Shown: positions 1-12,021, counted from the stretch's first letter. The stretch is DNA of 64,000 nucleotides from Pontederia crassipes (GCA_030549335.1 CM060196.1:20294501-20358500), one strand, 5' to 3'. Numbers and translations are program-made. The notes: a model not told the origin generated them from the letters alone.

Positions 1-551
1 CTATGTGCGTCGAAGGAGAAGGAATATAGTGAGAAATAGTGGAGAGGAAAATTGGGAGAGAGAGCGGGGGAAGGGGATTTTAAGGTGGCATTGTTGTCCC
101 TTGGCCTCCCCTTGTTCTTCCATCTCCTTGAACATCTGGTGCAGTAAAGAGGGGAAAGGAAGAGAGGGGTTCGGTCGTTGCTCTTCGTTTCCCCCTTTTT
201 TTGGCTATGGCATTACAAGAGGAGCTCAAGAGGACCGATGAGATCCAAGTCAAGCTCTCACACCATGTTAAGAAATCAATCTTGAGCTCCAATGATACTC
301 GTTGGCCAGAGGAGGAGAAGAAAAGAGGCGAAATGAAAAGAAGGAAGATGAAGACACACAAGAAGAAAAAAAAGGGAAAGCTGCCAAAGAAAACTTTTGA
401 TTCAAAGTAATTTTGAATTACAACTAATCAAAGGCACAAATTACATACAGTCACCCGAATCCCATTTAAACCAACACTTGATAGACTCAAACGAAGACTA
501 AACATTATTACAAATTGAATAACAGTGCTACAATGGAGAAAACATGACTAT
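1..551. other. Unclassified left flank
   Basis: No gene is recognisable here. The first ~400 bases are rich in GA and then GAA/AAG, giving low-complexity Arg/Lys/Glu-rich short frames on both strands with no family signature. From about 410 the sequence turns AT-rich and runs up to the solo LTR at 557. The GA-rich part resembles in composition the GA-rich tip of family C (around 25,330-25,550), so it may be an older LTR scrap, but I could not align it convincingly. Bases 552-556 (TGTGT) are the probable left target-site duplication of the next element. Confidence 0.4.
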
Positions 552-1456
552 TGTGTCGTAACGCTCCGAAATTCGATCCCGCCACGTAGCGAAATCTCCT
601 TCCGATCGTTACTTTTTCTTTGATTGTTTTGTTGACCCAAATGGTCAAGACTCATGACACATAAGCATAATACTTAAAATTGTCTATTTCAATGATGGAA
701 CATAAGAAATGCGGAAGCCAAACTACATGAAAATAACGAATACATCATATGTGACATACAAAAGGTCCATGTCATATTACATGTCTATACGAGGTCCCAA
801 ATACAACTCGGTCAATAGAAGAGAAGACTCCATATAAATTTTACAATAACCATGTACACACGCCACCAAGCCGCAATCGTCGCACACACATCAACCAAGC
901 CCACAATCCAATCATGTACTTGTGGGGATAACAAAGGGAAGTAAGTTCAATCGTTAGTATAAAACTAAGTGTGAGTTCGTATAAATATTAGTTCCGAAAG
1001 AATAAGCATGAGGGAAACATTTAAATCAGATACGAGAGAAAATTATAATGAGAAATCAATAAGGAGATCATGATCATAGTTCATTTCTTTTACACATTCA
1101 TGTTCCTATTCTTTCTTCGTATGCATTGTTCATATTCTTGAGGTCAAGGTCCTTTCATTCATCACATGGGGCAGACATATAAATCATATAGTAGAATGGA
1201 TCAATATGAAGGTTTAATGAAGAGATCATGGTTCATGTTCATTCATTTCATTTTCTTTTCATATTCGTAAGGGCAAAGTCCTTTCATTCATCTTTTGGCC
1301 ATTCATATTCTTTCATACTTTTGTACTTACATACTTTCATAGTTTAGAAGGGTTTCCTTTTAGGGATTTTCATTGCAGACACATAAATGTGCATCTATCT
1401 ATACCATCGTGGGCCAGTGGGGAATCAATGCCACGATCAGCCCTGTTAGGCAAAAT

Positions 1457-2092
1457 GACCTCGCGCAAGGCAAAAACATTTGTAAAGGATGGATAACCTC
1501 GCATTAGACGGCTACATTCCTTGATGGAGATGACCTCGCACTAGGCGGAAACATCTATAGAGGTGTGTATGACCTCACACTAGACAACAACATCCATCGG
1601 TGGAGATAACCTCGCACTAGGCGGAAACATTCGTAGAGGTGTGGATATCTCGCACTAGACAGTAACATCCCTCGGTGGAGATGACCTCGCACTAGGCGAA
1701 AACATCTGTAGAGGTGAGGATAACCTCGCACTAGCCGAAAACATCCCTCAATGAAGATGACATCGCATTAGATCGTAACATCTGTAAAAGTGAGGACAAC
1801 CTCGCACTAGGCAGAAACATCCATCGGAGGAGATGAACTCGCACTAAGCTGTAACACCTGTAAAAGTGAGGATAACCTCACACTAGGCAAAAACTTCCCT
1901 CAGAGAAGATGACCTCACACTAGACTGTAACATCCGTAAAGGTGTGGATGACCTTGTACTAGATGACAACATCCCTCGGTGGAGATGACCTCGCACTAGG
2001 TGTAAACATCCGTAGAGGTGAGGATAACCACGCACTAGCCAGAAACATCCCTCAGCGGAGATAACCTCGCACTAGGCCGTAACATCTTTAAC
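1457..2092. repeat. ~38 bp minisatellite inside family C LTR
   Basis: About 17 degenerate tandem units of ~38 bp, each with a core like ACCTCGCACTAGGC followed by AAACATC, with alternating unit types (those followed by GTAGAGGTGAGGATA and those followed by CCTCGGTGGAGAT). The equivalent region of the second family C LTR (about 48,270-48,340) shows only one clear unit (CGCCTAGCGCGTGGTCATCC on the plus strand), so the array expanded, or was lost, after the two copies separated. Confidence 0.85.
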
Positions 2093-3419
2093 ATCATATC
2101 ATTCGGTACCAATTAACTGGACAAAGAGCTTGTTAAATCATGAGGCTAATTTAAGGTCATATTTCCCTCTGTTCATAAATTGGATGATCGAAAGATCAGC
2201 GATCGTCAGTTTGAGATTCATCAACGGTTGTCCAAAAGGGGTTTAGATCTCCGTTTATCAGTATCCACCGGTTGACCGAAAGATTGCGGTTGTCCATCAT
2301 AACATGTGAACATCCTCAGACTTTCGATCGACCGATAGTTCACTAGGCAGAACCACAAGTCATTTGCAGAAATCCTTATGTTTCAATTAGTTTCCGAAAA
2401 CATTACATTCTACAAACAATTCTAATCTACATCTAAGATTAATTATCATCCAAAGAGCATACAAACATAGTTCATATTCATTTCATGCATCATATCTTTT
2501 TTGCTTCATTCATAGCTATGTCCATTTCCATAATCTACCATAGTCCATTTTCATATCATACATTAGTTCATTTTCATGTCATGCATTGGTTCCTTTTCAT
2601 ACAATCGTCCATCTTCTTAACTTAACATCAATACGTAAATCATCGTTAAGCCTTTAACAAGAATCATAACTTCGTACATGTTCGTCCTTATCATTCTTGG
2701 ACATATATCATCATTAAAACTTTAACAAGAATCATAACTTCATACATGTCCATCCTTATCATTCTTAGAGATATATCCTAACCAACTAATAATAAGAATT
2801 TCCATATGTCATCAAATCACCAAACCATAACCTGACTTCTACAATCTTAAGCAGGTATAATCATATGAGAAGAACTTCCAATACGAAGGACTAAGCAATT
2901 TATATGACAACAATTTCCCAACTTATATGTGTCATTTGATAACATATAAGCATCCATATCTTAGTAACATGTCATGGCATCAACTACCTTCTTCTTATCA
3001 TAATTATAAGCTTAAGATATCTTTAGATCACTATGTACTATTTCCAAATTAAGCATCATAACACTAATAACTTGGCATGCATTTCATTATAACAACATAA
3101 GGCATCAACCACCTTCTCCCTATTCATGTTCATTGTTCTTATTATCATTTGTATTCATAGTTCTCATTCATATTCATATTTAAAGGGATTCATAATGGTT
3201 CATAACCATTTTTCATGATAATTCATATGGATCATGGTCACTTGGTATTCATGTTTCGGTGAAGGGTCAAAAGGAGATTGACATAACATTTCATTGGTTC
3301 ACTTTAGTCATGAAGGGTAACTACTGATCTATTGAGCATAATTAATATTTCAAACAAATTAGGGATCAAATATGTAAATCAGGGGTCTAAATCATAGGAG
3401 TTATGTTCCTATTGGTCAG

Positions 3420-4035
3420 AACTCGGGCCGAGTTCAGACGAACCAATCACGAAAAAACTCGAGCGGAAACCCAGGCCGAGTCTGGGTCATACCCGGGTCG
3501 GGTCGGAGTCGAGTGTCGTACATTTTATCTTTCATGAAAGTTCATAAAGATCAAAGTCATTCCTTATTCATGCTTCGATGAAGGAACATAATCATATTAG
3601 CATAACAATCCATTCGTTTGGCTTGAGGATACGAGAGTAAACACAATTCTAAGAATCAAGATTAACATTTCAATCAGATTTGGTATTAAGTACGTAAATC
3701 AGATGTCGAAATCATCAAATCATCGTTTAGATGGTCAGAACCCGGGCCGAATATAGGTGAAACTCGGGCCAAGTTTGGATGCATAGATCTCGGAAGAATT
3801 CGAGCAGAAACTTGGGCCGGATCAGGGTCATACCCAGGCCAAGTTAGAAAATACGATCAGGTCGAGATGGTCGTCTCGCCCGATCGTCTTCTCCGTGAGA
3901 AACCCATAACAGGTCGGGAGCAACCCGAGCCAAGTTCCTGGTTCACGTAGAACTTTGAAGCTCACGTTAATGGTGGATCCGGGCCGAGTCTAGGGTGAGC
4001 TCGGTCTGGGTTATGGGAACTCGAGTCGAGTTATT
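3420..4035. repeat. Cluster of CCCGGGCCGAGT-type motifs in family C LTR
   Basis: Degenerate copies of a ~15 bp GC-rich motif (best form AACCCGGGCCGAGTT) are spaced every few tens of bases in otherwise AT-rich LTR sequence, for example near 3422, 3470, 3740, 3765, 3815 and 3985. The same motif family occurs in the LTRs of element B, the Tekay-like element and family C copy 2. Confidence 0.7.
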
Positions 4036-4547
4036 ATTACGCAGAAACTGCATGTGGTTTTAGAGTTCGATCATTTCATTTCCTTTGCACTTCAAGTATC
4101 ATGCATGGCTATTTCAGGTTCATAGGCACTGATGCATACATTTTTATACATATTTTACATGCATCATTTATGTATTTTTCATAGTTTTTACCATTGCATG
4201 AATATATATTTTCTTATTTATTTTCTTAATTTCTTTTGAGTCCAAAACTACCCACTTCTGTTTGATTTTATTCTCAGGATCATCATTTTGGAGGTGCATG
4301 ATGCATGCAAAATACAACATATTTTAGATTATTATTTTAATTAATTTTTCTGTAATTTGATCATGGCATGCATCATTTTTAGTCACTTTTAGTCATAATT
4401 CCGGATTTATTGTTTTTAATTATTAATTTTTTGAATATTTTAATTGTGGATGGATTAATTAAAAATTGATAATTCTTTTGCAGGAAAGGCCAAATACAGG
4501 GATTATATTAAACGTAACAGTCAAAATTCAGAATTATTAGTTTGATG

Positions 4548-4890
4548 TATCGGTCGAGAGCTCCAACGTATCGGCCGAGAATTCTAACTCCAAAGATCAT
4601 ATCGGCCGATAAATCACCAAAGATCTATCTTTATTGGCCGAGAACTTCAAGTTGGGTGAAACACCATATGATTAAAGTTTATCGGCTGAGATTTGTGGGT
4701 GCAAACAACCAAAGTTTTGTGGCCGAGATTCAGAAAGGAAACAAGTTTGTCGGCCGATAACTCAAGAAAGAAGATAAAAGAGTTTATCTTTTTGGGCGTA
4801 AAGATAAAAGAACTTCATTTTGGCCGAGATTCCATGAAGGGCCATACGTTTTGGGCGTAATGATATATTTTGTGGCCGGGAACGAAGAGG
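4548..4890. promoter_or_regulatory. Array of TCGGCCGAGA-like motifs in U3 of element A
   Basis: Around ten copies of a 10 bp motif (ATCGGCCGAGA, also TCGGCCGATA and TTGGCCGAGA) are spread over ~330 bp immediately upstream of the left-arm TATA box, interleaved with AAGATAAAAGA-like repeats. The same array is present inverted at about 7,480-7,840. Position and repetition suggest a protein-binding array in the LTR enhancer; the factor is unknown. Confidence 0.5.
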
Positions 4891-5013
4891 TGTAAAACGG
4901 ATAACCTTTTATCATCAACCAAAGTTTTATCGACACCATAAAGTTTATCTCGTGAATTCAAAGTTGGTCGTACGATGTTACGATCATGATCAAATTGAAG
5001 GCTGTCCGCACCC

Positions 5014-5021
5014 TATAAATA
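5014..5021 (+). promoter_or_regulatory. TATA box of left arm, element A
   Basis: CACCCTATAAATAGAGGA, the expected LTR promoter, directs transcription rightward across the spacer and into the opposite arm. Confidence 0.65.
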
Positions 5022-5978
5022 GAGGAGGAAGTCATCATCCCAATTCGTGCTCTAAAGTTTAGGTTTCTTCCACAGCGAGTCATGAGTCTGCAGGCTACGA
5101 CCAAGAGGAGAGAGATGCGATGGCTAGAGGTTGATCGCGACCCTGATCAAGTCCGAGAGGCTACCCGACTGTCTGACCAATTCGAGATCTCTACTTTTAT
5201 TTTTGGTGTAATTCTTCCAATTTTTATTATTGTTTTATTATCTCTCCAGAATTTGTAGAATGAACTCCAATTTGTTTAGGATTATTATTTTAGGAGATTA
5301 TTATTGAAGGGAAACTATTTGGACCCTATATCATTTGTTTTAATCTTTTCTGATCAATTAGTTAATTGTGCTTAGTACTTTTGATTTAATTATTTGGATT
5401 TCTGAGTTGAGTAATTATCAGTTTGTGGACTATTTGATTTCAAAATTTATTAATTAAATTAATTGATTTTATGTGAAATTAATAATTGACATAAATTTGA
5501 TAACTAATGTGTGGAGAATCAAGTTTGTGTGTGGTCTGTTAATCTATACCAGTTTGTGGAGTGATTAACAGTTTAGAATTTTCATATTAATGCATCTTAA
5601 TTTTAATCTTATCTGACGAATACCAGTTTGTGGGACTCTGTGATGTTAATCTTGCAAATTAATAACTTGGAAAAATTCATAATCCATCTTTAAAGATTAA
5701 ATTTATCTTTTATGGTTCAAATATTTATCCTGATCTATTTTCATCCTAAGGCATAACTTCAACACCATTACATTATTTTATCTTATTTTCTTTATTTTAT
5801 TTTACAAAACCTTTTTTCTAAAATTCCATGTTTTTCCTCTCTTATTAATTTATAAATTCAAATATTTTATTAATAATATTCCTCGTGAGTTCGACACTCT
5901 TTACTCCTATTACTATATTACTTGAGCGACTAGTGCACTTGCTAGCGATTTTATTTTACTACATCATTTTACGCATTA

Positions 5979-6327
5979 AGTTTTTGAAATTTTGGCTGTA
6001 AAAAATTCAGATAAAATTTGTCGGATAAACAGAGTCATTTTGCGGGCATAAATTTTTTTCAGAATCGAAAGGAGGTCCAATCCGACGTTTAGAAGAAAAA
6101 GATGTAATCCGAAAAATTCAATAGGTGTCAGAATTTAAGTCGAAAGTCAACAAATTTAAAAATGCCGTGACCCTTTATCTGCAAAAGGAAAAAAAATGTT
6201 AGATTATTTACAGAAATAATAATACGTATTTACAGAAAATTATTTACAATTGATTTACATCTCCTAATAATTCATAAAGAATAGAAATCAATTAATAAAA
6301 TATTCCTCGGCAACGGCGCAAAAAACT
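5979..6327 (-). other. Spacer of element A with tRNA-Asp-type primer-binding site
   Basis: 349 bp between the inverted LTRs. On the minus strand 6320-6305 reads TGCGCCGTTGCCGAGG, matching the complement of the plant tRNA-Asp 3' end (TGGCGCCGTTGCCGGGG in Athila-type elements) with few differences. The plus-strand side after the left arm keeps AGTTTTT but then diverges (GAAATTTTGGC), so only one primer site is present. The rest is AT-rich with no open frame of note. Confidence 0.75.
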
Positions 6328-8085
6328 TGATGCGTAAAATGATGTAGCAAAATAAAATCGCTAGCAAGTGCACTAGTCGCTCAAGTAATATAGTAATAGG
6401 AGTAAAGAGTGTCGAACTCACGAGGAATATTGTTAATAAAATATCTGAATTTATAAATTAATAAGGGAGGAAAAACATGGAATTTTAGAAAAAAGATTTT
6501 GTAAAATAAAATAAAGAAAATAAGATAAAATAATGTAATGGTGTTGAAGTTAGGCCTTAGGATGAAAATAGATCAGGATAAATATTTGAACTATAAAAGA
6601 TAAATTTAATCTTTAAAGATGGATTAAGAATTTTTCCAAGTTATTAATTTGCAAGATTAACATCACAGAGTCCACAAACTGGTAATTCTACTATTTAATC
6701 CGACAAATCAAACTATCTTAAATTTAATCAAATCTAAAGTCACACAAACTGGTATTCATCAGATAAGATTAAAATTAAGATGTATTAATATGAAAATCCT
6801 AAACTGTTAATCACTCCACAAACTGGTATAGATTAACAAACCACACAAACTTGATTCTTCACACACTAGTTAACAAATTTATGTCAATTATTAATTTCAC
6901 ATAAAATCAATTAATTTAATTAATGAATTCTGTAATCAAATAGTCCACAAACTGATAATTATTCAACTCAAAAATCCAAATAATTAAATCAAAAGCACTA
7001 AGCACAATTAACTAATTGATAAAAAAAGATTAAAACAAATGATATATGGTTCAAATAGTTTCCCTTCAATAATAATCTTCTAAAATAATAATCCTAAATA
7101 AATTGGAGTTCATCCTAGAAATTCTGGAGAGATAATAAAATAATAATAAAAATTGGAAGAATTGCATCCAAAATAAAAGTAGAGATCTCGAATTGGGCAG
7201 ACAGTCGGGTAGCCTCTCGGACTTGATCAGGGTCACGATCAACCTCCAGCCATCGCACCTCTCTCTTCTTGGTCATAGCCTGCAGACTCATGACTCGCTG
7301 TGGAAGAAACTTGAACTTCAGAGCACGAAATGGGATGATGGCTTCCTCCTCTATTTATAGGGTGCGGACGGCCTTCAATTTGATCACGACCGTAATATCG
7401 TACGACCAACTTTGACTTCGCGAGATAAACTTTACGGTGTCGATAAAACTTTGGTTGATGATAAAAGGTTATCCGTTTTACACCTCTTCATTCCCGGCCA
7501 CAAAGTATATCATTACGCCCAAAATGTATGGCCCTTCATGGAATCTCGGCCAAAACGAAGTTCTTTTATCTTTACGTCCAAAAAGATAAACTCTTTTATC
7601 TTCCTTCTTGAGTTATCGGTTGACAAACTTGTTTCCTTTCTGAATCTCGGCCACAAAACTTTGGTTGTTTGAACCCACAAATCTCGGTTGATAAACTTTA
7701 ATCATATGGTGTTTCGCCCAACTTTAAGTTCTCGGCCAATAAAGATAGATCTTTGGTGATTTATCGGTCGATATGATCTTTGGAGTTGGAATTCTCGGCC
7801 GATACGTTGGAGCTCTCGGCCGTACATCAAACTAATAATTCTGAATTTCGACCGATACGTTTAATAATTCGTTTAATATAATCCCTGTATTTGGCCTTTC
7901 CTGCAAAAGAATTATCAAATTTTAATTAATCCATCCACAATTAAAATATTCAGAAAATTAATAATTAAAAATAATAAATATGGAATTATGACTAAAAGTG
8001 ACTAAAAATGATGCATGCCATTATCAAATTACAAAAAAATTAATTAAAATAATAATCTAAAATATGTTATATTTTGCATGCATCA
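6328..8085 (-). repeat. Right LTR arm of element A
   Basis: 1,758 bp; read on the minus strand it begins TGATGCATGC (8085) and ends TTTACGCATCA (6328). It holds the same promoter and motif array as the left arm, facing inward. Being immediately followed on the minus strand by a primer-binding site, this arm is the one in normal 5' LTR context. Confidence 0.85.
7352..7359 (-). promoter_or_regulatory. TATA box of right arm, element A
   Basis: On the minus strand CACCCTATAAATAGAGGA, identical to the left-arm box. It points leftward, so the two promoters are convergent about 2.3 kb apart. Confidence 0.65.
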
Positions 8086-8361
8086 GTGCAAAATGATCGA
8101 ATCGGGAAGGATGCAAAACAGAGCACAAAGAAGACAAATGATTGAGTTCAAGAGAAACTCGAGCCGGCCTGGCATCATACTCGGACCGGGTTGAAGTTAA
8201 AAACTAATTTCGGATCGATTTCTATCCGAAAATAATATCTGAACAGAACCTGACCCGAGTGCACAAATTAGCCAAATTGGCATATCACGTAATTTTTTGG
8301 GCGACTTTAACTTGGACTCAAATTGCGATTTCAACTCAGAATCCTAGAAGGATGCCACCCC

Positions 8362-8369
8362 TATAAATA
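8362..8369 (+). promoter_or_regulatory. LTR TATA box, element B 5' LTR
   Basis: CCACCCCTATAAATATGG is a strong TATA box, conserved at 24020-24027 in the 3' LTR. It marks the probable U3/R boundary. Confidence 0.7.
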
Positions 8370-9236
8370 TGGATGTACCACAAAGCCAAGGAGCATGCAA
8401 TCTCGAAGTTTGAAGCCCTAGCCGCACGGAAAATGAGAGAACAATTTCTATAGCGCGCCACTGCAAATCAACGAAGAATTGAAGAATCCAAGGTTTCCGA
8501 TGTAGTATTGGCCAAGGCTCGTTCCAGAGCCGTCGTCTACTACTTGGGAGTTTGATTAATATTTCCAAAGATTTTATTATATTTTTCTTCTTGACTTTAG
8601 TGTTAAATCAATTGTTTATGGAGCAATTTCATTATTTCGGGAAGACTGATATTGAACCCCAACTTTCTCTTAGATTATTTTATGATTTAGAGTTCTATGA
8701 ACTTGAATATGACTATTACTTAATGCTTTTATCATAACTGGATAGGTTTGCATGTTAATTTTAGCAGTTTAGCAATAATTACATGTTAATCTTGTGCATG
8801 ATAATCGATCATATACATGTCGGAATCACTTAACACAGAACTCAGGGCGAGTCCTATCAACTCGGACCAGGTACCTAGTCAACTCGGGCCGCGCCTTGCC
8901 GACCCGAGCCGAGTTGGTTCGGCGGAAGAAGAACAAGGCATAATCCGGGCTAAGTTTTCTTTAAATCGGGCCGAGTTTATATACTCAACTCGATTTTCGG
9001 CCATCTGACTTGAGATCGTTAATTGTGGATTATTAATTAACTTTTTTAGAAATTAATAACATAGATTTGCATCTAAAAGCATCCTAATTAAGGTAGATCG
9101 AAGTTGACTTGTTTAGCTGCTTTTATCTATTCTGAATTTAGGGTAGTTAGGTTGTCCTCACCGAAACCTATACTTTTGACGATCTTTCCAACACTTGAAT
9201 TTTAAAGAAATTTTTATTAGTAATTAAGAGATAATA

Positions 9237-12021
9237 TGTCACGACCCCAATTTAACCCGCAAGTTAAACCAGAGTTCGCGACTCATTACGGATGTAATTA
9301 TGAAAAAAATGCGAAAACGTGATGTAATTTAATCTTATTTTATAACAATAAAAGTAAAAGTATATAATTAAATAAATTATATAATATGTGATCATTTCAG
9401 AGCAAATGGATACACCTTAAATCGTACATTTGACAAAAAGACTTTATTTTCAATACAACTTATTTTGACATAAGTAATAAACATGACTAGTTCTCTCGAC
9501 ATCTTAATAGAAAGATAAAAGAGACATAAATCCTCTCATCATACTACCAAGGATGTTATAAAATCTTTTTACGACTATCACCTCACACGATTCCCAACGA
9601 GCTATATGAATTTGAAAAATATTATAAACAATATTATGAGATAAAGTAACTCAGTAAGTTGATAACTCATAAACTATATGTTACCATCTAATAAATTTGG
9701 AGAAACATAAAAATACAAGCATTAATCATAATATTAAAATAAATATTTTCATACATTTAATAAATACATATATAACATTTCAATCGAAACCATCCCACTC
9801 AATTCACAATAATTGTCATTTAACCATATAAAACAGGTGTATGTAATGCAACACTCTTATATGTATGCACAGATCACCAACTAGCCAATGGTCGATAGGT
9901 GAACTCTTCTATCATAATTAGCGATGTAGTACTTAGCTCCATTCTATCTCAGCCCTTTCGAGGAACAAATAATATAACAATAGGTGGACTCTAGAGGTGG
10001 CTCCTACGGATTTTAGAGGTGGTCTCCATCGTGACTACTCATGATGTGGCACTTAGCTCCGCATGACACTTAGCTCCAACCTATCTCATCCCATTATTGA
10101 AAAACCAAATGATAGATTAGATTTTCGAGGTGGCTCCCATCGTGATAAGCGGTGTAGCACTTAGCTCCAACCATCATATATGCAATGCAGATAGATGCAG
10201 TGCATGATTCATCATATAACAATTGTATCTCAAATATCAGAAGATGAATTATATCAAATATCATTTCAAATGGAACAAGATTTCACTTCTCGTAATCCAT
10301 TCATATCATATCACATATGCTTTTCAAATATGCAATCATACATTCATTCATATATACTTTTCATAACTGCATTTCTTGAAATCAATTCATAACATATTCA
10401 AAACATATTCAATACATATAATAATCGATGTCACACCAAATTTAAAAGAGATGAAAACATAAAGTAGGAGAAATCAACTTACCTATAAGAGTTACCAAAA
10501 GGTTTTTTATTTCCATTTTTACTACTTTACTCTTCTACTCCTATACAATAATAATAAGAACACATCACTTTTATGATCTGAACACAAACCTATCACACAT
10601 GAAATATAATTAATTGAAGAGGTACATGACCCTTAAGTACTTACTCTCATAACTTAAGTAACTATTTATCACAAGAGTTGACCTACTATTAAGACAGATT
10701 GTATACATCATAAAATAAATTTGTATCTGCTTTAATTGATAACCAAATTTATTCATTCCAATTTTGCTTACTTCGTGGTTGCTAATATATTAATATATAA
10801 AATTTTTAGATCTTATTTCATTGTGATTTTTTCATAGGAAAATCAATATTCAGCCTAACGTTTATCTTGTTTCTATGTTCTAACAGACTAAGTAACCTTA
10901 CTTTTATGATTTATATAAAATAATAACCATTCCTTGTTTTGATACTTTTAATTTTCCCAAATATTCCTAGGGTGCAACTCATAAAATTACTTTAATTTAT
11001 ATCTATTTGTACTGAACACAATAAATTTAACCAATACTAGCATAATTTGTCCTAATTTCCATCCTGACAGACTGAGTAAGGCTCAGTAAAATATTTATAA
11101 CTTTTGCTACAAATATCATTTTAGAGTGATTCTAATAATCAATGAAACCTAACATCAATATCTATAACATCCTAAATTATAAAATAATTCCACATCATAT
11201 TGGATTTAATACATAATTTACAAATTCAAGTAACAATTTTGACGAAAAGAGTGATAGTACCTTAAAAATAAGAGCATAACTTTCTCTATAGAAATTATAT
11301 TAACTTGATTTCAAAGCTCAACGAAAGTAGACTCTGAGAATCAATAGACTCTGAGATATCAATCAATGTAAATTTCATAATTTTTGAAGAAGACTTGACA
11401 AATAAATGATGATCATGAAAAGAACCACTAGCTTAGGATTAGAATTGTCGTATTGAGTGATCGGTGCTGTAAAATTTCCTCCGCCCTCCACAAAAAGGAT
11501 CAAGACATGATAATTTAGGTGTTGTTTCTAAGCATGTAATGGAGATAGGAGAAATTTTTTTGGATTTTTATCACATAAGAAAGGTGGATGGAAAAATCAA
11601 CTAAGCATGAAGTGGCAAGTTGCTTATCCAATAGAATTTTGACATCCAAATTAATTTATTAATGGACAGTAATTATTCATTATTAAGTATATATTATGAT
11701 AATACAACCCAAATAATTTATTTGTACGTTTTTTATATTGAATATTTTTACACATACTTTTCCTAGGTGCCACTTGACAATGTTTGATTGGATCGTGAGA
11801 TTTAATCTACATGTTAATAACTATATGCATACTCAATGGTATGAGTATATGCTTTAGCAGTATGTCTATTAATTATATTTTAATACTTTATTTAAATTGA
11901 ACAAAATTTTAAAATCTTGATAAGTGACATTACAACGAACACATATATCATATTGTTCATCAATCATAAGTTGTAATATTAAAACATATAATGATATACG
12001 AATTAGATTTGGGATATTACA
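9237..12021 (-). repeat. 3' LTR of element D
   Basis: 2,785 bp, TGTCACGACCCC on the plus-strand left end and GGGATATTACA on the right. It contains a degenerate ~120 bp tandem block (9,880-10,170) with GGTGGCTCCCATCGTGA and TAGCACTTAGCTCC repeated about three times. The distal part is AT-rich. Aligns along its length with 15390-18149 and partly with the solo LTR at 37871-39871. Confidence 0.85.

Larger units (their letters stand above)
4299..5978 (+). repeat. Left LTR arm of element A
   Basis: 1,680 bp, beginning TGATGCATGC and ending TTTTACGCATTA (CATCA changed to CATTA). It contains a U3 array of TCGGCCGAGA-like motifs, a TATA box at 5014 and a U5 with several CCAGTTTGTGG repeats. It is the reverse complement of 6328-8085, roughly 90% identical by eye; it lacks about 78 bp that the other arm has near 6690-6768. 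Confidence 0.85.
4299..8085. mobile_element. Element A: LTR-type element with inverted (head-to-head) LTRs
   Basis: A 3,787 bp insertion in the 5' LTR of element B. The empty site is visible in B's own 3' LTR (GGAGGTGCAAAG near 23,720); in the filled site GTGCA is duplicated at 4294-4298 and 8086-8090, a perfect 5 bp TSD. The element consists of a plus-strand LTR (4299-5978), a 349 bp spacer and the same LTR on the minus strand (6328-8085). Both outer ends are the U3 terminus TGATGCATGC; both U5 ends face the spacer and are followed by AGTTTTT. On the minus strand AGTTTTT is followed by TGCGCCGTTGCCGAGG, close to a tRNA-Asp primer-binding site. It has no coding capacity. A foldback DNA transposon is the alternative, but the primer site, TG...CA ends, 5 bp TSD and LTR-type promoter favour an LTR origin. 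Confidence 0.85.

Noticed and set aside
201..410. Lys-rich 69-codon frame as a small basic protein gene
   Set aside because: GAA/AAG-rich low-complexity sequence with an overlapping opposite-strand frame and no family character.
4299..8085. Two unrelated solo LTRs inserted head-to-head by chance
   Set aside because: A single GTGCA duplication brackets the whole unit, no TSD is visible at the inner edges, and both arms continue with the same AGTTTTT.
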